Notes: generated by a model not told the origin, from the sequence alone. Positions 1 through 9,490 are shown, counted from the first letter of the stretch. The stretch is DNA of 64,000 nt from Pseudolabrys sp. FHR47 (GCF_005153485.1 NZ_CP039740.1:2917001-2981000); one strand, 5' to 3'. Translations and numbers: made by a program.

Positions 1-608
1 ATATGCACGATGCCGGCAACAGCCAGCGCCGCGAACCAGATCAAGGTCAGCGGCCCAAAGAACGTCGCCACCTTGGCTGTGCCGCGCGACTGCACGGCAA
101 ACAGCGCGACCAGGATGACGACCGTGAGCGGCACGACGTAATGCTCGAAGGCCGGTGTCACGATCTTCAAACCTTCAATCGCCGACAGCACCGACAGCGC
201 CGGCGTGATGATGGCGTCGCCATAGAACAGCGCACCGCTGATGACGCCAAGCAGGATCACGAAACCGCTCGAACGGCCGAGCGCGCGCGATGCAAGTGCC
301 ATCAGCGCCAGCGTGCCGCCTTCGCCGTTGTTGTCGGCGCGCAGCAGGATCAGCACATATTTCGCGGTCACTACGAGAAGCAGCGCCCAGATGATCAGCG
401 ACAGGATGCCGAGGATGATCGCCTCGGTCACTGGATTACCCTCACCCGCCGCCGCTACGACAGACTCGCGCAACGCGTAAAGCGGGCTGGTGCCGATGTC
501 GCCATAGACGACGCCGATGCTGCCGAGCGTCAACGCCCAGAAGCCGGCATGACGCGCACCGGCCCCGTCGGCCGACAGGCCCGAAATAGCGGATGCGGGT
601 TGGGTCAT
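1..608 (-). CDS. kup: KUP-family potassium transporter, N-terminal part (cut by window start)
   Basis: This is a proton-coupled potassium uptake protein of the inner membrane. The minus strand reads from an ATG at 606-608 without a stop to base 1, giving about 202 residues. The KUP N-terminal signature [14 protein letters not shown] is present, followed by [10 protein letters not shown] and several hydrophobic segments. The reading frame closely parallels the complete Kup protein encoded just upstream (781-2691), so the two are tandem paralogs separated by 172 bp. The C-terminal half lies outside the window. Family assignment is firm; ion specificity is inferred from the family. Confidence 0.93.
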   Translation of the reverse strand, partial: MTQPASAISGLSADGAGARHAGFWALTLGSIGVVYGDIGTSPLYALRESVVAAAGEGNPVTEAIILGILSLIIWALLLVVTAKYVLILLRADNNGEGGTLALMALASRALGRSSGFVILLGVISGALFYGDAIITPALSVLSAIEGLKIVTPAFEHYVVPLTVVILVALFAVQSRGTAKVATFFGPLTLIWFAALAVAGIVH

Positions 609-780
609 GAAATAGGAATCCTGCTGCTACGGCCATGCAAAGCCGCGGAACGGCGGTACAATCAACTCAAATCTGCAAGGCCCAGCCTTGCGTTTTCGCA
701 AGCCATGCTATCGGCGCGTACCGAAAGCACAAGACAATCGGAATTATTTTGTTGTGAATACAAAGGCTTAGATAAAGCCC

Positions 781-2691
781 TCAGACTGTCACCTGGGTGC
801 CGACTTCGACGACGCGGCCGGTCGGAATCTGGAAGAAGTCAGTGGCATCGCTCGCCGAGCGCGCCAACGCGATGAATAGATGATCCTGCCAGGTCGGCAT
901 TCCAGACTGCGCCGACGGCCGCAGCGTGCGCCGCGACAGGAAGAACGACGTGGACATGATGTCGAACTGCCAGCCGTGCTTGCGTGCGATCGCCAGCGCC
1001 TTCGGCACGTTTGGCGTATCCATGTAGCCGAACTTCAGTGTTACCCGTGCGAAGTGCTCCGACAGCGGCGTGAACTGTACGCGCTCGGTATCCGGAACGC
1101 GCGGCGTATCGCCGGTAACGATCGTGAGGATGACGTTGTGCTCGTGCAGCACCTTGTTGTGCTTGAGATTGTGCAACAGCGCGGTCGGGGCGAAATCCGG
1201 ATCACTGGTCAGGAATACGGCGGTGCCTTGCACCATATGCGGCGGCCGCTTCTCGAGATTGCGCAGAAGCGTATCGATCGGCACTTCGGCGCGCCGCGTC
1301 TTGTTGAGCAATATGCCTGTGCCACGCCGCCAGGTGAGAATGATCATCACCACCGTCGCGCCGAACAGGAGCGGCAGCCAGGCGCCTTCCGTCACCTTGA
1401 GCAAATTGGCCGAGAAGAACACTGAGTCGATGACAACAAACGGCGCGACCAGAAGCGCCGCCTGCCACACCTTCAGCCGCCAAAGCTTCCAGAACACGAA
1501 GAAGCCGAGGAGCGAGTCGACCACCATCGTCGTCGCCACCGCAATACCGTAAGCCGCGGCGAGCGAGCCTGACGACCTGAACAGACCGACCAGCAGCAGA
1601 ACTCCGACCAGCAGGGCAAAGGTCACACGCGGAATGTAGATTTGCCCGACCTGCGATGCCGACGTGTGCAGGATGGTCAGGCGCGGCAACAGGCCGAGCT
1701 GGATTGCCTGATGGACCAGCGAATAGGCACCGGTGATCACCGCCTGGCTGGCGATGACGGTGGCGGCTGTCGCCATCACGATCATCGGCAACAACAGGCC
1801 CTGCGGCACCAGAAGATAAAAGGGATTTTCAATGGCCGCCGGATTGGCGAGCACGAGGGCGCCTTGCCCGAAATAATTGATCAGCAATGCCGGGAGTACG
1901 AGACCGAGCCAAGCCAACTGGATCGGCTTGCGGCCAAAATGCCCAAGGTCGGCGTAGAGTGCTTCGCCACCGGTCACCACCAGAAACACGGCACCCAAGG
2001 TAATCAGACCGATATGGCCGTGACTGAGCATAAACGAAACCGCATAGACCGGATTCAACGCCATCAGGACATGCGGATCGTCAAAAATGTGCAGCGCGCC
2101 GGCGATCGCGATCGACACGAACCAGATGACCATGATCGGTCCGAAGAATGCCGCGACCTTGGCCGTGCCGCGTGACTGCACCGCGAACAGCGCAATCAGG
2201 ATGAGAACGGCGAGTGGCGCGACGTAATGACTGAACGCAGGGTTGGCGAGCTTCAGGCCTTCGACCGCGGACAATACCGAGATCGCCGGCGTGATCACTG
2301 AATCGCCGAGGAACATGGCCGCGCCGATCACGCCGAGTATCAGGATGAACGGAGTGCGGCGGCCGACCGCGCGCGTGGCCAGCGCCATCAGCGACAAAGT
2401 GCCGCCCTCGCCATTATTGTCGGCGCGCAGCAGCAGCAGCACGTATTTGAGCGTCACGGTGAAGATCAGCGCCCAGACGATGAGCGACAGCACGCCGAGC
2501 ACGATATCCGGGGTGACGCCGCGCTCGTTGCTGGCCGCCAGGGCGGCCTCGCGGAATGCGTAAAGCGGGCTGGTACCGATGTCGCCGTAGACGACGCCGA
2601 CGCTGCCAAGAGCGAGCGCATAGAAGCCCGGTGCCTTGGTCTCGCCAGTGGCCGGGGCCGTCACGTCGGCCGACGCTGCCGGTTCGTTCAC
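781..2691 (-). CDS. kup: KUP-family potassium transporter
   Basis: This is a 636-residue inner-membrane K+/H+ symporter, a normal length for the family. The start is GTG at 2689-2691 with a purine-rich AGAGAGA upstream. The N-terminal motif [14 protein letters not shown] and the loop [15 protein letters not shown] are diagnostic. About twelve hydrophobic segments fill residues 20-450, and the hydrophilic C-terminal domain follows. It lies downstream of motB and upstream of a second kup copy, all on the minus strand. Alphaproteobacteria often carry several kup genes; the sequence does not show which copy is housekeeping. Confidence 0.96.
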   Translation of the reverse strand: MNEPAASADVTAPATGETKAPGFYALALGSVGVVYGDIGTSPLYAFREAALAASNERGVTPDIVLGVLSLIVWALIFTVTLKYVLLLLRADNNGEGGTLSLMALATRAVGRRTPFILILGVIGAAMFLGDSVITPAISVLSAVEGLKLANPAFSHYVAPLAVLILIALFAVQSRGTAKVAAFFGPIMVIWFVSIAIAGALHIFDDPHVLMALNPVYAVSFMLSHGHIGLITLGAVFLVVTGGEALYADLGHFGRKPIQLAWLGLVLPALLINYFGQGALVLANPAAIENPFYLLVPQGLLLPMIVMATAATVIASQAVITGAYSLVHQAIQLGLLPRLTILHTSASQVGQIYIPRVTFALLVGVLLLVGLFRSSGSLAAAYGIAVATTMVVDSLLGFFVFWKLWRLKVWQAALLVAPFVVIDSVFFSANLLKVTEGAWLPLLFGATVVMIILTWRRGTGILLNKTRRAEVPIDTLLRNLEKRPPHMVQGTAVFLTSDPDFAPTALLHNLKHNKVLHEHNVILTIVTGDTPRVPDTERVQFTPLSEHFARVTLKFGYMDTPNVPKALAIARKHGWQFDIMSTSFFLSRRTLRPSAQSGMPTWQDHLFIALARSASDATDFFQIPTGRVVEVGTQVTV

Positions 2692-2828
2692 ACCGTCTCT
2701 CTTCGCTATCGGGTCCGCGACGGGACCTGGAAGGCGGGCTTATATCACCGGCCCCGGAGAGAGAATACCGGCCTTTACGCTTGACTTGTTGACGGCACAT
2801 CGATCCGGCCGAACAGCCGTAAGCTCCG

Positions 2829-3656
2829 TCAGGGGCTCAGATCGGTCGGTATCGGCGGCTCCTCGCGGATCAGCGTGATGGTCACGCGGCGGTTCGGCGC
2901 GAGCGACGGGCTGTCGGGAAACAGCGGGTCCGTATCGGCCCTGCCGGCAACCATGAAGATATGGCCGGCCGGCACGCCTTCCGCGGCGAGAATCTGGCGT
3001 ACCGCATTGGCCCGGTCGGCGGAAAGTTCCCACGGCCCATAGCCTGGCCGCGGCGGTATCGAGGAGGTTGCCGTGTGTCCGGTAATGGAAATACGGAACG
3101 GCATCGCCTTGAGCGCCGGCGCAATACGCTGGATCAGAAGCCGCGTGCGCTCATATGGCTCTTTGGAGCCGTCGGCGAACATCGAACGGCCGTCCTGATC
3201 GGTGATTTCGATGTTGAGCCCTTGCCGGGTCTCTTCCAGCATCACGTGCTTCGATACTTCGGTGATCTCGGGCATGCTCTGCAACGCCTGACGCAAGGAC
3301 GCGGCGGCCAGTGCGAATTTGCGATCCTCCTTCATGCGTGCGCCGTAGGTCCGGTTCATGCCCTTTTCGTCGGGCGCCGGCGTCGGCGAGGCATCCTTGG
3401 GATCGATATTGGCGACGCTCTTGAGCTTGGGCCGGGTCGGCAAGCCCATGACCTCGAGCACGCCCGAATAACGGACCTTGTCCTGAACGCCGAAGGCATC
3501 GCGCATCGAGCCCGCGACGACCTGTAGCTTGGCCTGATCCTGGGTGGAGAACGCGACGAGCATCACGAAGAAACTCATCAGCAGACCCATGAGGTCCGCG
3601 AAGGTGACGAACCAGCCGTGACCGCCACCGTGTCCGCCGCCGCGTTTCTTGGCCAT
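2829..3656 (-). CDS. motB: Flagellar motor stator protein MotB (OmpA-family)
   Basis: MotB anchors the stator to peptidoglycan and, with MotA, forms the ion channel that drives flagellar rotation. The 275-residue protein has a His/Gly-rich N-terminus, then one transmembrane helix beginning WFVTFADLMG. The Asp at about residue 21 in FAD is where the family's ion-carrying aspartate sits. A C-terminal OmpA-type peptidoglycan-binding domain spans about residues 150-265, with ITGHTA and LSADRANAVRQIL. It follows motA by 36 bp and is probably co-transcribed with it. Other flagellar genes are not in the window, so a MotB-like role outside the flagellum cannot be excluded. Confidence 0.88.
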   Translation of the reverse strand: MAKKRGGGHGGGHGWFVTFADLMGLLMSFFVMLVAFSTQDQAKLQVVAGSMRDAFGVQDKVRYSGVLEVMGLPTRPKLKSVANIDPKDASPTPAPDEKGMNRTYGARMKEDRKFALAAASLRQALQSMPEITEVSKHVMLEETRQGLNIEITDQDGRSMFADGSKEPYERTRLLIQRIAPALKAMPFRISITGHTATSSIPPRPGYGPWELSADRANAVRQILAAEGVPAGHIFMVAGRADTDPLFPDSPSLAPNRRVTITLIREEPPIPTDLSP

Positions 3657-3692
3657 AAACTAATACTCTGAAATGGACGCCCCGCCCTGCCC

Positions 3693-4481
3693 TTAGGCCG
3701 TCGCCGGAGCACCCTCCGCCGCGTCTTCGGAATGACGGTGTTTCTCCGGCAGGTAAGCGAGCAACATCTCGCGCACCAGCGCCGGGCTCTTGGCTTCGCG
3801 CATCATCAAGATGCCGTCGATGATCAGCGTGCGATTGATTTCTTCGTCCACCAGCTTGACGTGCAGTTTGTCGGCGATTGGTAGACAGAACAGATTGGCG
3901 ACCAGCGCGCCGTACAGGGTCGCCAGCAGCGCCACGGCCATGAACGGACCAAGCTTGGAGGGGTCGGTCATGTTGGCGAACATCTGCACCATGCCGATCA
4001 GCGTGCCGATCATGCCGAAGGCCGGCGCGCAGTCGCCGATCGCGCGATAGATCTTCTGCCCTTCGTCGAGATGGGTGAGAAAGTTGTCGCGATCGCGCTC
4101 GAGGTTGTCGCGGATGAAGCCGGCATCGTAGCCGTCGGCGACAAAGCGGATGCCCTTGGCGAGGAACGGGTCTTCGGTCTCGGCCTTCTCCAGGCCGATC
4201 GGGCCTTCCTTACGCATGATTTCTGCAAGTCCGGCGATCTCATCGACCAGTTCGCGCTGGGTGATGTTGCGCATGGTGAAGGCGAACTTCATGCCGAGCG
4301 GCAGGCCGTGCAGCATCGCCGAGAGCGGGAAGCGGATGAGCGTTGCGGAAAGCGAACCACCACCGATGATGATGATGGCGTGGACGTCATAGAACATCCC
4401 GAAGTCGCCGCCCATCAGGATGAGTGTCGCGATGACGGCAACGCCAGCCACCAGGCCGATACCGGTCGTGATATCCATCAT
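3693..4481 (-). CDS. motA: Flagellar motor stator protein MotA (MotA/TolQ/ExbB)
   Basis: This is the stator subunit that converts ion flow into torque on the flagellar rotor. It has 262 residues with four hydrophobic segments: two near the N-terminus (about 5-25 and 33-55), and a pair after the cytoplasmic loop (about 145-210) with CAPAFGMIGTLIGMVQM and LPIADKL. These contain the conserved prolines of MotA helices 3 and 4. The charged cytoplasmic loop (about 70-140) is the rotor-contact region in the family. It is the first gene of a motA-motB pair. Confidence 0.9.
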   Translation of the reverse strand: MMDITTGIGLVAGVAVIATLILMGGDFGMFYDVHAIIIIGGGSLSATLIRFPLSAMLHGLPLGMKFAFTMRNITQRELVDEIAGLAEIMRKEGPIGLEKAETEDPFLAKGIRFVADGYDAGFIRDNLERDRDNFLTHLDEGQKIYRAIGDCAPAFGMIGTLIGMVQMFANMTDPSKLGPFMAVALLATLYGALVANLFCLPIADKLHVKLVDEEINRTLIIDGILMMREAKSPALVREMLLAYLPEKHRHSEDAAEGAPATA

Positions 4482-4719
4482 TCACTCCACTCAACAAAGG
4501 CGACACACACGGGACGCATAGCCGCGTCCCGAGACCCTAGACGGTCGCTATTAAGACCCGGTAAAGGCTAATCGAACGGAAATACAGGACGACCGTGAAC
4601 CACGACCGATCGGCAACCAGCGGATCAAATACGCTGGAAATCTTTGCCAAAAGGTCTTCCAATGCGCGTCGGGACGGCTACGGCTGTTAGAAAAGAATTA
4701 ACCGGGAGGATTCGGAGCC

Positions 4720-6216
4720 ATGCGCGAAATCGGTCATTTTGTCGGCGGCAAGACCGTCAAGGGGAGCTCGGGCCGCACCGGCGATGTGTTCGATCCGAAT
4801 ACCGGCGAGGTGCAGGCCAAGGTCGCTTTGGCCTCAAAGGCCGAGGTCGAGAAGGCCATCGCCAATGCCGAAGCCGCCCAGCCGGCCTGGGCCGCGACCA
4901 ATCCCCAGCGCCGCGCCCGGGTGATGTTCAAATTCCTTGAGCTGATCGCCAAAGAGACCGAAAGCCTCGCCAAGCTGCTGTCCTCCGAGCACGGCAAGAC
5001 CGTGCCGGATGCCAAAGGCGACATCCAGCGCGGCGTCGAGGTGGTCGAATTCGCCTGCGGTATTCCGCACCTTCTCAAGGGCGAGTTTACCGAAGGCGCC
5101 GGCCCCGGCATCGATCTCTATTCCATCCGCCAGCCGCTTGGCGTCGTCGCCGGCATCACCCCGTTCAACTTCCCGGCCATGATCCCGCTGTGGAAGGCGG
5201 CACCCGCCATTGCCTGCGGCAACGCCTTCATCCTCAAACCGTCGGAGCGCGATCCTTCGGTGCCGATGCGCATCGCCGAACTGTTCCTCGAGGCCGGCCT
5301 GCCGGAAGGCATCCTCAATGTCGTCAATGGCGACAAGGAGGCGGTCGACACCATCCTGACCGACCCGCGCGTTCGGGCGATCGGCTTCGTCGGCTCGTCC
5401 GACATCGCGCAATACATCTATGCGACCGGGGCCGCGCACAACAAGCGGGTGCAGTGCTTCGGCGGCGCCAAGAACCACATGATCGTGATGCCTGACGCCG
5501 ACATGGATCAGGCGGTCGATGCACTGATCGGCGCCGGCTACGGCTCGGCCGGCGAGCGCTGCATGGCGATTTCGGTCGCGGTGCCGGTCGGACAGAAGAC
5601 CGCGGACATTTTGATGGAAAAGCTGATCCCGCGCGTCGAGACGCTGAAGATCGGCCTATCCACCGATCCGCAGGCCGATTACGGCCCGCTGGTCACCAAA
5701 GCGGCGCTGGAACGCGTGAAAAACTACGTCGACACCGGCGTCAAGGAAGGCGCCAAGCTCGCCGTCGACGGCCGCGGCTTCAAGATGCAGGGCTACGAGA
5801 ATGGCTTCTTTATGGGCGGCTGCCTGTTCGACAACGTGAAGCCCGACATGAAGATCTACAAGGAAGAGATCTTCGGGCCCGTGCTGTCGGTCGTCCGCGC
5901 CAAGGACTACGAGGAAGCCGTCGCCCTGCCCTCGACGCACGAGTACGGCAACGGTGTCGCCATCTTCACCCGCGACGGCGACGCGGCGCGTGACTTCGTC
6001 AACCGCGTGCAGGTCGGCATGGTCGGCGTCAATTTCGCCATTCCAGTGCCGCTCGCCTATCACACCTTCGGTGGCTGGAAGCGCTCCGGCTTCGGCGACC
6101 TCAATCAGCATGGACCCGACTCGGTACGCTTCTATACAAAGACCAAGACGGTAACGTCGCGGTGGCCGAGCGGCACCAAAGGCGGCGCCGAGTTCACGAT
6201 CCCGACGATGAAGTAA
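4720..6216 (+). CDS. mmsA: CoA-acylating methylmalonate-semialdehyde dehydrogenase
   Basis: It oxidises methylmalonate or malonate semialdehyde to propionyl-CoA or acetyl-CoA with NAD+ and CoA, in valine, thymine and inositol catabolism. The 498-residue length is normal. Family features are TPFNFPAMIPLW (about residues 147-158), the cofactor-region motif GFVGSSD, and catalytic Cys281 within GSAGERCMA. The ATG at 4720 is preceded by GGGAGGA and GGAG. It stands alone with a 238-bp upstream gap. A beta-hydroxyacid dehydrogenase that could supply the substrate is at 41604 but not adjacent. Confidence 0.95.
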   Translation: MREIGHFVGGKTVKGSSGRTGDVFDPNTGEVQAKVALASKAEVEKAIANAEAAQPAWAATNPQRRARVMFKFLELIAKETESLAKLLSSEHGKTVPDAKGDIQRGVEVVEFACGIPHLLKGEFTEGAGPGIDLYSIRQPLGVVAGITPFNFPAMIPLWKAAPAIACGNAFILKPSERDPSVPMRIAELFLEAGLPEGILNVVNGDKEAVDTILTDPRVRAIGFVGSSDIAQYIYATGAAHNKRVQCFGGAKNHMIVMPDADMDQAVDALIGAGYGSAGERCMAISVAVPVGQKTADILMEKLIPRVETLKIGLSTDPQADYGPLVTKAALERVKNYVDTGVKEGAKLAVDGRGFKMQGYENGFFMGGCLFDNVKPDMKIYKEEIFGPVLSVVRAKDYEEAVALPSTHEYGNGVAIFTRDGDAARDFVNRVQVGMVGVNFAIPVPLAYHTFGGWKRSGFGDLNQHGPDSVRFYTKTKTVTSRWPSGTKGGAEFTIPTMK

Positions 6217-6226
6217 AGGACCGACG

Positions 6227-6616
6227 TTGCGCCGCGCCATCGGCCTTTCATTTGCCATGCTGTCATTCGCGCTCGCGGCTTGCGGCGGCGGCGCTTCGCT
6301 CATGTCCGCCGACGATGAAAAGCCGCAAGCCGTAGCCGCCGCCGAAGTCGGCATGGAAGGCCGCTGGGTCCTCGCCGCCCCGAATGCGCCGACCTGCGGG
6401 CTGACCTTCATCGGGCCGCCGGGCGCAACGGAAGGCCGCGTGACGCCCGATGGCGGCTGCCCGGAGCGCTTTTTCCTCGCGCGGCGCTGGCGGCTCGCCA
6501 ATGGCGAACTCACCATCGTCGATGACGAAGGCGGCGCGCTCGGTGCCTTCCGCAATGCCGGAGACCGCTTCGCGGGAAAATCCGGCACCGCGACACCGCT
6601 CACGCTTTCGCGCTAA
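6227..6616 (+). CDS. Small lipoprotein, AprI/Inh-like protease-inhibitor fold
   Basis: A 129-residue predicted lipoprotein. A TTG start at 6227 is set by AAAGGA at 6215-6220, 10 bp after mmsA. The N-terminal signal ends in a lipobox, LAAC, at about residues 16-19. The mature part holds a short beta-rich domain with WVLA, CGLTF and a second cysteine in GGCP. This pattern resembles the AprI/Inh metalloprotease-inhibitor domain common in Hyphomicrobiales lipoproteins. The domain assignment is from pattern only; the partner protease is unknown. Confidence 0.72.
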   Translation: MRRAIGLSFAMLSFALAACGGGASLMSADDEKPQAVAAAEVGMEGRWVLAAPNAPTCGLTFIGPPGATEGRVTPDGGCPERFFLARRWRLANGELTIVDDEGGALGAFRNAGDRFAGKSGTATPLTLSR

Positions 6617-6653
6617 ACTTCGCCGCAACGAAACTCCAAGGGGGCTCTGTTCA

Positions 6654-7322
6654 ATGGCCGACTACCAGCTCTACTGCTTCGCTCAATCCGGCAACGCCTA
6701 TCGCGCCGCGCTGATGCTCAACCTGATCGGCGCCAAATGGGAGCCGGTGTGGATCGACTTTTTCGGCGCCGGCGTGCAGCGCTCGGCCGAATATCGCGGT
6801 GACGTCAACGAAATGGGCGAAGTGCCGGTGCTGGTCGACGGCGCAAAGAAGCTGACGCAATCGGCCGTCATCCTCACTTATCTCGCGCGCAAAACCGGCA
6901 TGTTCCTGCCCAAAGGCGAGGACGAAGAACTCGAAGCGCTGCGCTGGATGATCTTCGACAACCAGAAGGTCAACGGCTTCCTCGGTCCGTTCCGCTTCCT
7001 GCGCACGCTGGCCAAGCCCCCGGGCGATCCGGCCGTGCTCGCCTTTCTCAAGGGTCGCATCGACGGCAACCTCGCCATCGTCAACAAGCGGCTAGAGAAG
7101 TCGCCGTTCCTGCTCGGCGACCGCCCGACCATCGCCGACATTTCGATGTGCGCCTATCTCTATTATCCGGCCGAGGAATTCGGTTTCGATATTGCCAAGG
7201 AGCATCCTGCGATCGGCGCCTGGCTCAAGCGCATCGAGGCCCTGCCCGGCTGGGCTCACCCCTACGACCTCATGCCGGGCTATCCGCTCGGCACGCAGGG
7301 CTATCGCAACAAGAAAGTCTGA
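6654..7322 (+). CDS. Glutathione S-transferase family protein
   Basis: A 222-residue soluble protein with an N-terminal thioredoxin-like domain (about residues 1-80, including GEVPVLVDG and a QSAVILTYLA glutathione-contact segment) and an all-helical C-terminal domain (about 90-205) with GDRPTIADISM. The ATG at 6654 is preceded by AAGGGGG at 6638-6644; the frame stays open upstream, but that part overlaps the previous lipoprotein gene. Substrate cannot be told from sequence. Confidence 0.9.
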   Translation: MADYQLYCFAQSGNAYRAALMLNLIGAKWEPVWIDFFGAGVQRSAEYRGDVNEMGEVPVLVDGAKKLTQSAVILTYLARKTGMFLPKGEDEELEALRWMIFDNQKVNGFLGPFRFLRTLAKPPGDPAVLAFLKGRIDGNLAIVNKRLEKSPFLLGDRPTIADISMCAYLYYPAEEFGFDIAKEHPAIGAWLKRIEALPGWAHPYDLMPGYPLGTQGYRNKKV

Positions 7323-7325
7323 TTC

Positions 7326-7934
7326 TTACTTGTGATGATGGTGATGACCATGGCCATGATGGCCATGGTCGTCACCGTGCTCATGCGCATGATCGTGGCC
7401 ACAACCGCAGGCATCGCCGTGAGAATGATGATCATGAGAATGATGATCATGCGCGTGGTGATGATGCCCATGATGTTCGTGGCCATGATCATGATCGTGA
7501 CCTGACGGCACCTCATAGGCGCCGCCTTCGGGCTCGAACGGCGCCTCGAGCGGCGTCACCTTGGCGCCGAGCGCCTTGAGCAGTTCCTCTGTCGCCGGTT
7601 CGCGCAGTGCGCGGATGCGGTTCGGCAACAGTTGCACCGCGATGTGACGGTCGCCGAGATGCCAGGCGATGCGTGCCAGCGCCGAGACGTCGGCGGCGCG
7701 CGCCTCAAGGAGCGGCTCCGGCCTGGCGACGACTTCGACATGGCTGCCGTCGTCGAGCGCGATGACGTCGTCATGGCGCAGCCGGCCCTGGAAGGCGAAG
7801 TTGAGCGTCTGCCCTTTCACGGTAACAACGCTGAGCGTACCGCCGGCGCGCTGGCTGTGGTCGAGCAGCACGCTGTCGGCCGCGGCAAGGCCGCGTGCGT
7901 CGTGAGCGGCAATGATGGTGGTCGCGCGCGGCAT
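7326..7934 (-). CDS. UreE-like metallochaperone with histidine-rich tail
   Basis: A 202-residue protein with the UreE N-terminal domain (about 1-70) and C-terminal metal-binding domain (about 75-145), marked by WHLGDRHIAVQ and FEPEGGAYE. It ends in about 57 residues of mostly His, Asp and Gly with one CGCG. UreE delivers nickel to urease. The position that reads Asp-His-Val-Leu in typical UreE, whose His binds metal at the dimer interface, reads Pro-Ala-Thr-Glu here, and no urease gene lies in the window. The start is the ATG at 7932-7934, inside the end of the upstream frame but before the pssA stop. A nickel or zinc buffer role is equally possible. Confidence 0.8.
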   Translation of the reverse strand: MPRATTIIAAHDARGLAAADSVLLDHSQRAGGTLSVVTVKGQTLNFAFQGRLRHDDVIALDDGSHVEVVARPEPLLEARAADVSALARIAWHLGDRHIAVQLLPNRIRALREPATEELLKALGAKVTPLEAPFEPEGGAYEVPSGHDHDHGHEHHGHHHHAHDHHSHDHHSHGDACGCGHDHAHEHGDDHGHHGHGHHHHHK

Positions 7935-7956
7935 GGTCGGATTGCTTTCGTAACGG

Positions 7957-8853
7957 TCAGTTGAGCCGCGCCGGGCGGTCGCCCTCGGCGCCGGGGGTCG
8001 GGCCGGGTTCGGCGAGCGGCGCCGCTTCGGCACCGGCAGGCGACGCGGGGGTACCGGCGGCGGCCGCCAGCGCATCCTTGCGCTTATAATCGCGCCAGGA
8101 CAGCCAGCCGAGCGGCAGGCAGGCGAGATACACAACCGCGCCGGCCGACAGCACTTCCCACGGATAGCTGATCAGCAGCGCCACGAACAACACCACCACC
8201 ACGAAGACCGGCAACACCATCTCCGGCGGCACCCTCTTGCCGACGCGCTTGCCGGAGAACACCGGCAGCCGCGACACCATCAGGAGCGCGATCGTCAGCG
8301 TATAGAAGAAGGTCAGCCAGATCGTCACCGGTCCGTTCGGTACACCGAGGAAATAGAGATAGATCGGCAGCAGCACGGTCAGCGCGCCGGCCGGCGCCGG
8401 AATGCCGGTAAAGAAGTTGCCGGCCCATGCGGGCGCATCGGGATCGTCGGCCATGACGTTGAAGCGCGCGAGGCGCAGACCCGCGCAAATGGCGAACACC
8501 AGCGCCACAATCCAGCCCGCCGATTTGAGGTCGTGCAGGCCCCAGAAATACAGAATGAGCGCCGGCGCCACGCCGAAATTCACGAAGTCGGCCAGGCTGT
8601 CGAGTTCGGCGCCGAATTTCGAGGTGCCCTTGAGCATCCGCGCGACGCGGCCGTCGATGCCGTCGAGCAGCGCGGCAAAGACGATGGCGGCGAGCGCCCA
8701 TTCGAGCTTGCTCTCGATGGCGAGGCGAATGGCGGTCAGGCCCGCGCACAGCGCGAGCAGCGTGATCAGGTTTGGCACCAGAGTGCGCACCGGGATCGCC
8801 TTGAAGCGGGGGCGGCGCGGCGACGGCGTGGGGTCGATCGGTTGGAACACCAT
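7957..8853 (-). CDS. pssA: CDP-diacylglycerol-serine O-phosphatidyltransferase
   Basis: It makes phosphatidylserine from CDP-diacylglycerol and serine at the inner membrane, the first step to phosphatidylethanolamine. The 298-residue protein carries the CDP-alcohol phosphatidyltransferase signature: DGIDGRVAR, eight residues, then GAELDSLAD. Six or more hydrophobic segments follow. The start is ATG at 8853, preceded by AGAGAGG; the frame extends 22 codons further without a better site. The next gene in pathway order, psd, lies upstream on the same strand but 637 bp away. The proline- and alanine-rich C-terminus is low-complexity. Confidence 0.95.
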   Translation of the reverse strand: MVFQPIDPTPSPRRPRFKAIPVRTLVPNLITLLALCAGLTAIRLAIESKLEWALAAIVFAALLDGIDGRVARMLKGTSKFGAELDSLADFVNFGVAPALILYFWGLHDLKSAGWIVALVFAICAGLRLARFNVMADDPDAPAWAGNFFTGIPAPAGALTVLLPIYLYFLGVPNGPVTIWLTFFYTLTIALLMVSRLPVFSGKRVGKRVPPEMVLPVFVVVVLFVALLISYPWEVLSAGAVVYLACLPLGWLSWRDYKRKDALAAAAGTPASPAGAEAAPLAEPGPTPGAEGDRPARLN

Positions 8854-9003
8854 GAGCCTCTCTATAGCCGTTTGGCGGAGCCTGCGCCACGTTTGGCGCC
8901 CAATTGTGACGGGACTCACGTCCGGACGTGCTTAACCGCCCCTGTTCTTGAAGGCCCGGGGCGGCCTGCCGTCCTCCCCGCCTTCGCGGGGACAAGCCTT
9001 CCA

Positions 9004-9116
9004 CCCTCGGCGCATGCCGAGGGGATGGAGCGCCGCGAGGCGCCCTTTGTGGATCGCACCTTTTGGGTGCGAGGCGTCCCTTGCGAGAGGACGCCTGCGC
9101 CCCGCGGCGCTCCATC
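9004..9116. repeat. Branched inverted-repeat structure
   Basis: A perfect 14-bp outer stem (9024-9037 with 9103-9116) encloses two hairpins: 9055-9060 with 9066-9071, and 9073-9079 with 9089-9095. A separate perfect 8-bp stem with a GCAT loop lies just before it (9004-9011 with 9016-9023). The whole would fold as a multi-armed cruciform in DNA or a branched RNA. It looks like a dispersed palindromic element, but no second copy was found in the window. Confidence 0.6.
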
Positions 9117-9401
9117 GCGGTGTCATTACGGCGCACGGGCCGCGCTTCTGGCGGCTGATCCGCTTTCGCGGGTAGCGCTCACCATCAGCAAGCTCCTTGC
9201 AGGAGGTCATAGTGCCTCCGGGCGGAGCCCCGTCGCCGCCCAAGCGCCTGACGTGCGTTTCGCCAGGCCCGCGGGCACCGCGCCCTGCTCCGTCAACGAG
9301 ACGCCTCTAGATGACGCCCCCGGCCGAGCAGGACGGATTGAGCCTATAATATCCTAGGAATAAGAGTCAAGGACTATTTTCTGAGCGAGGTGGTCTCGCT
9401 T

Positions 9402-9476
9402 GTAGCCCGGGTGAAGCGCAGCGAAACCCGGGATCAACGGCTGTCCCCGGATTTCGCTGCGCTCCATCCGGGCTAC
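9402..9476. repeat. Long inverted repeat (dispersed palindromic element)
   Basis: Two arms of about 30 bp, starting GTAGCCCGGGTGAAGCGCAG and ending in its near-complement GGGCTAC, are separated by roughly 15 bp. The arms match at nearly all positions. Sequences of this type are familiar as dispersed intergenic palindromes in Hyphomicrobiales. It lies just downstream of psd and may also act as a transcript end. Confidence 0.7.
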
Positions 9477-9490
9477 ATGAACACCGATCC

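Larger units (their letters stand above)
8854..9490. other. Non-coding interval rich in hairpins between psd and pssA
   Basis: No convincing gene occupies this 637-bp stretch. A 103-codon minus-strand frame (8932-9243) is open, but it coincides with stacked inverted repeats and has no family features. The interval holds a simple hairpin at 8976-8991, another at 9004-9023, a branched structure at 9024-9116 and a separate long inverted repeat at 9402-9476. It interrupts what is commonly an adjacent psd-pssA pair. Confidence 0.75.

Noticed and set aside
7340..7505. Repeated CAT/ATG-rich DNA as a satellite or CRISPR-like array
   Set aside because: It is the coding sequence of the histidine-rich tail of the UreE-like protein; period and spacing are irregular.
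8932..9243. 103-codon minus-strand frame in the psd-pssA gap
   Set aside because: It lies over stacked palindromes, so its coding look follows from the repeat; no ribosome-binding site or domain.
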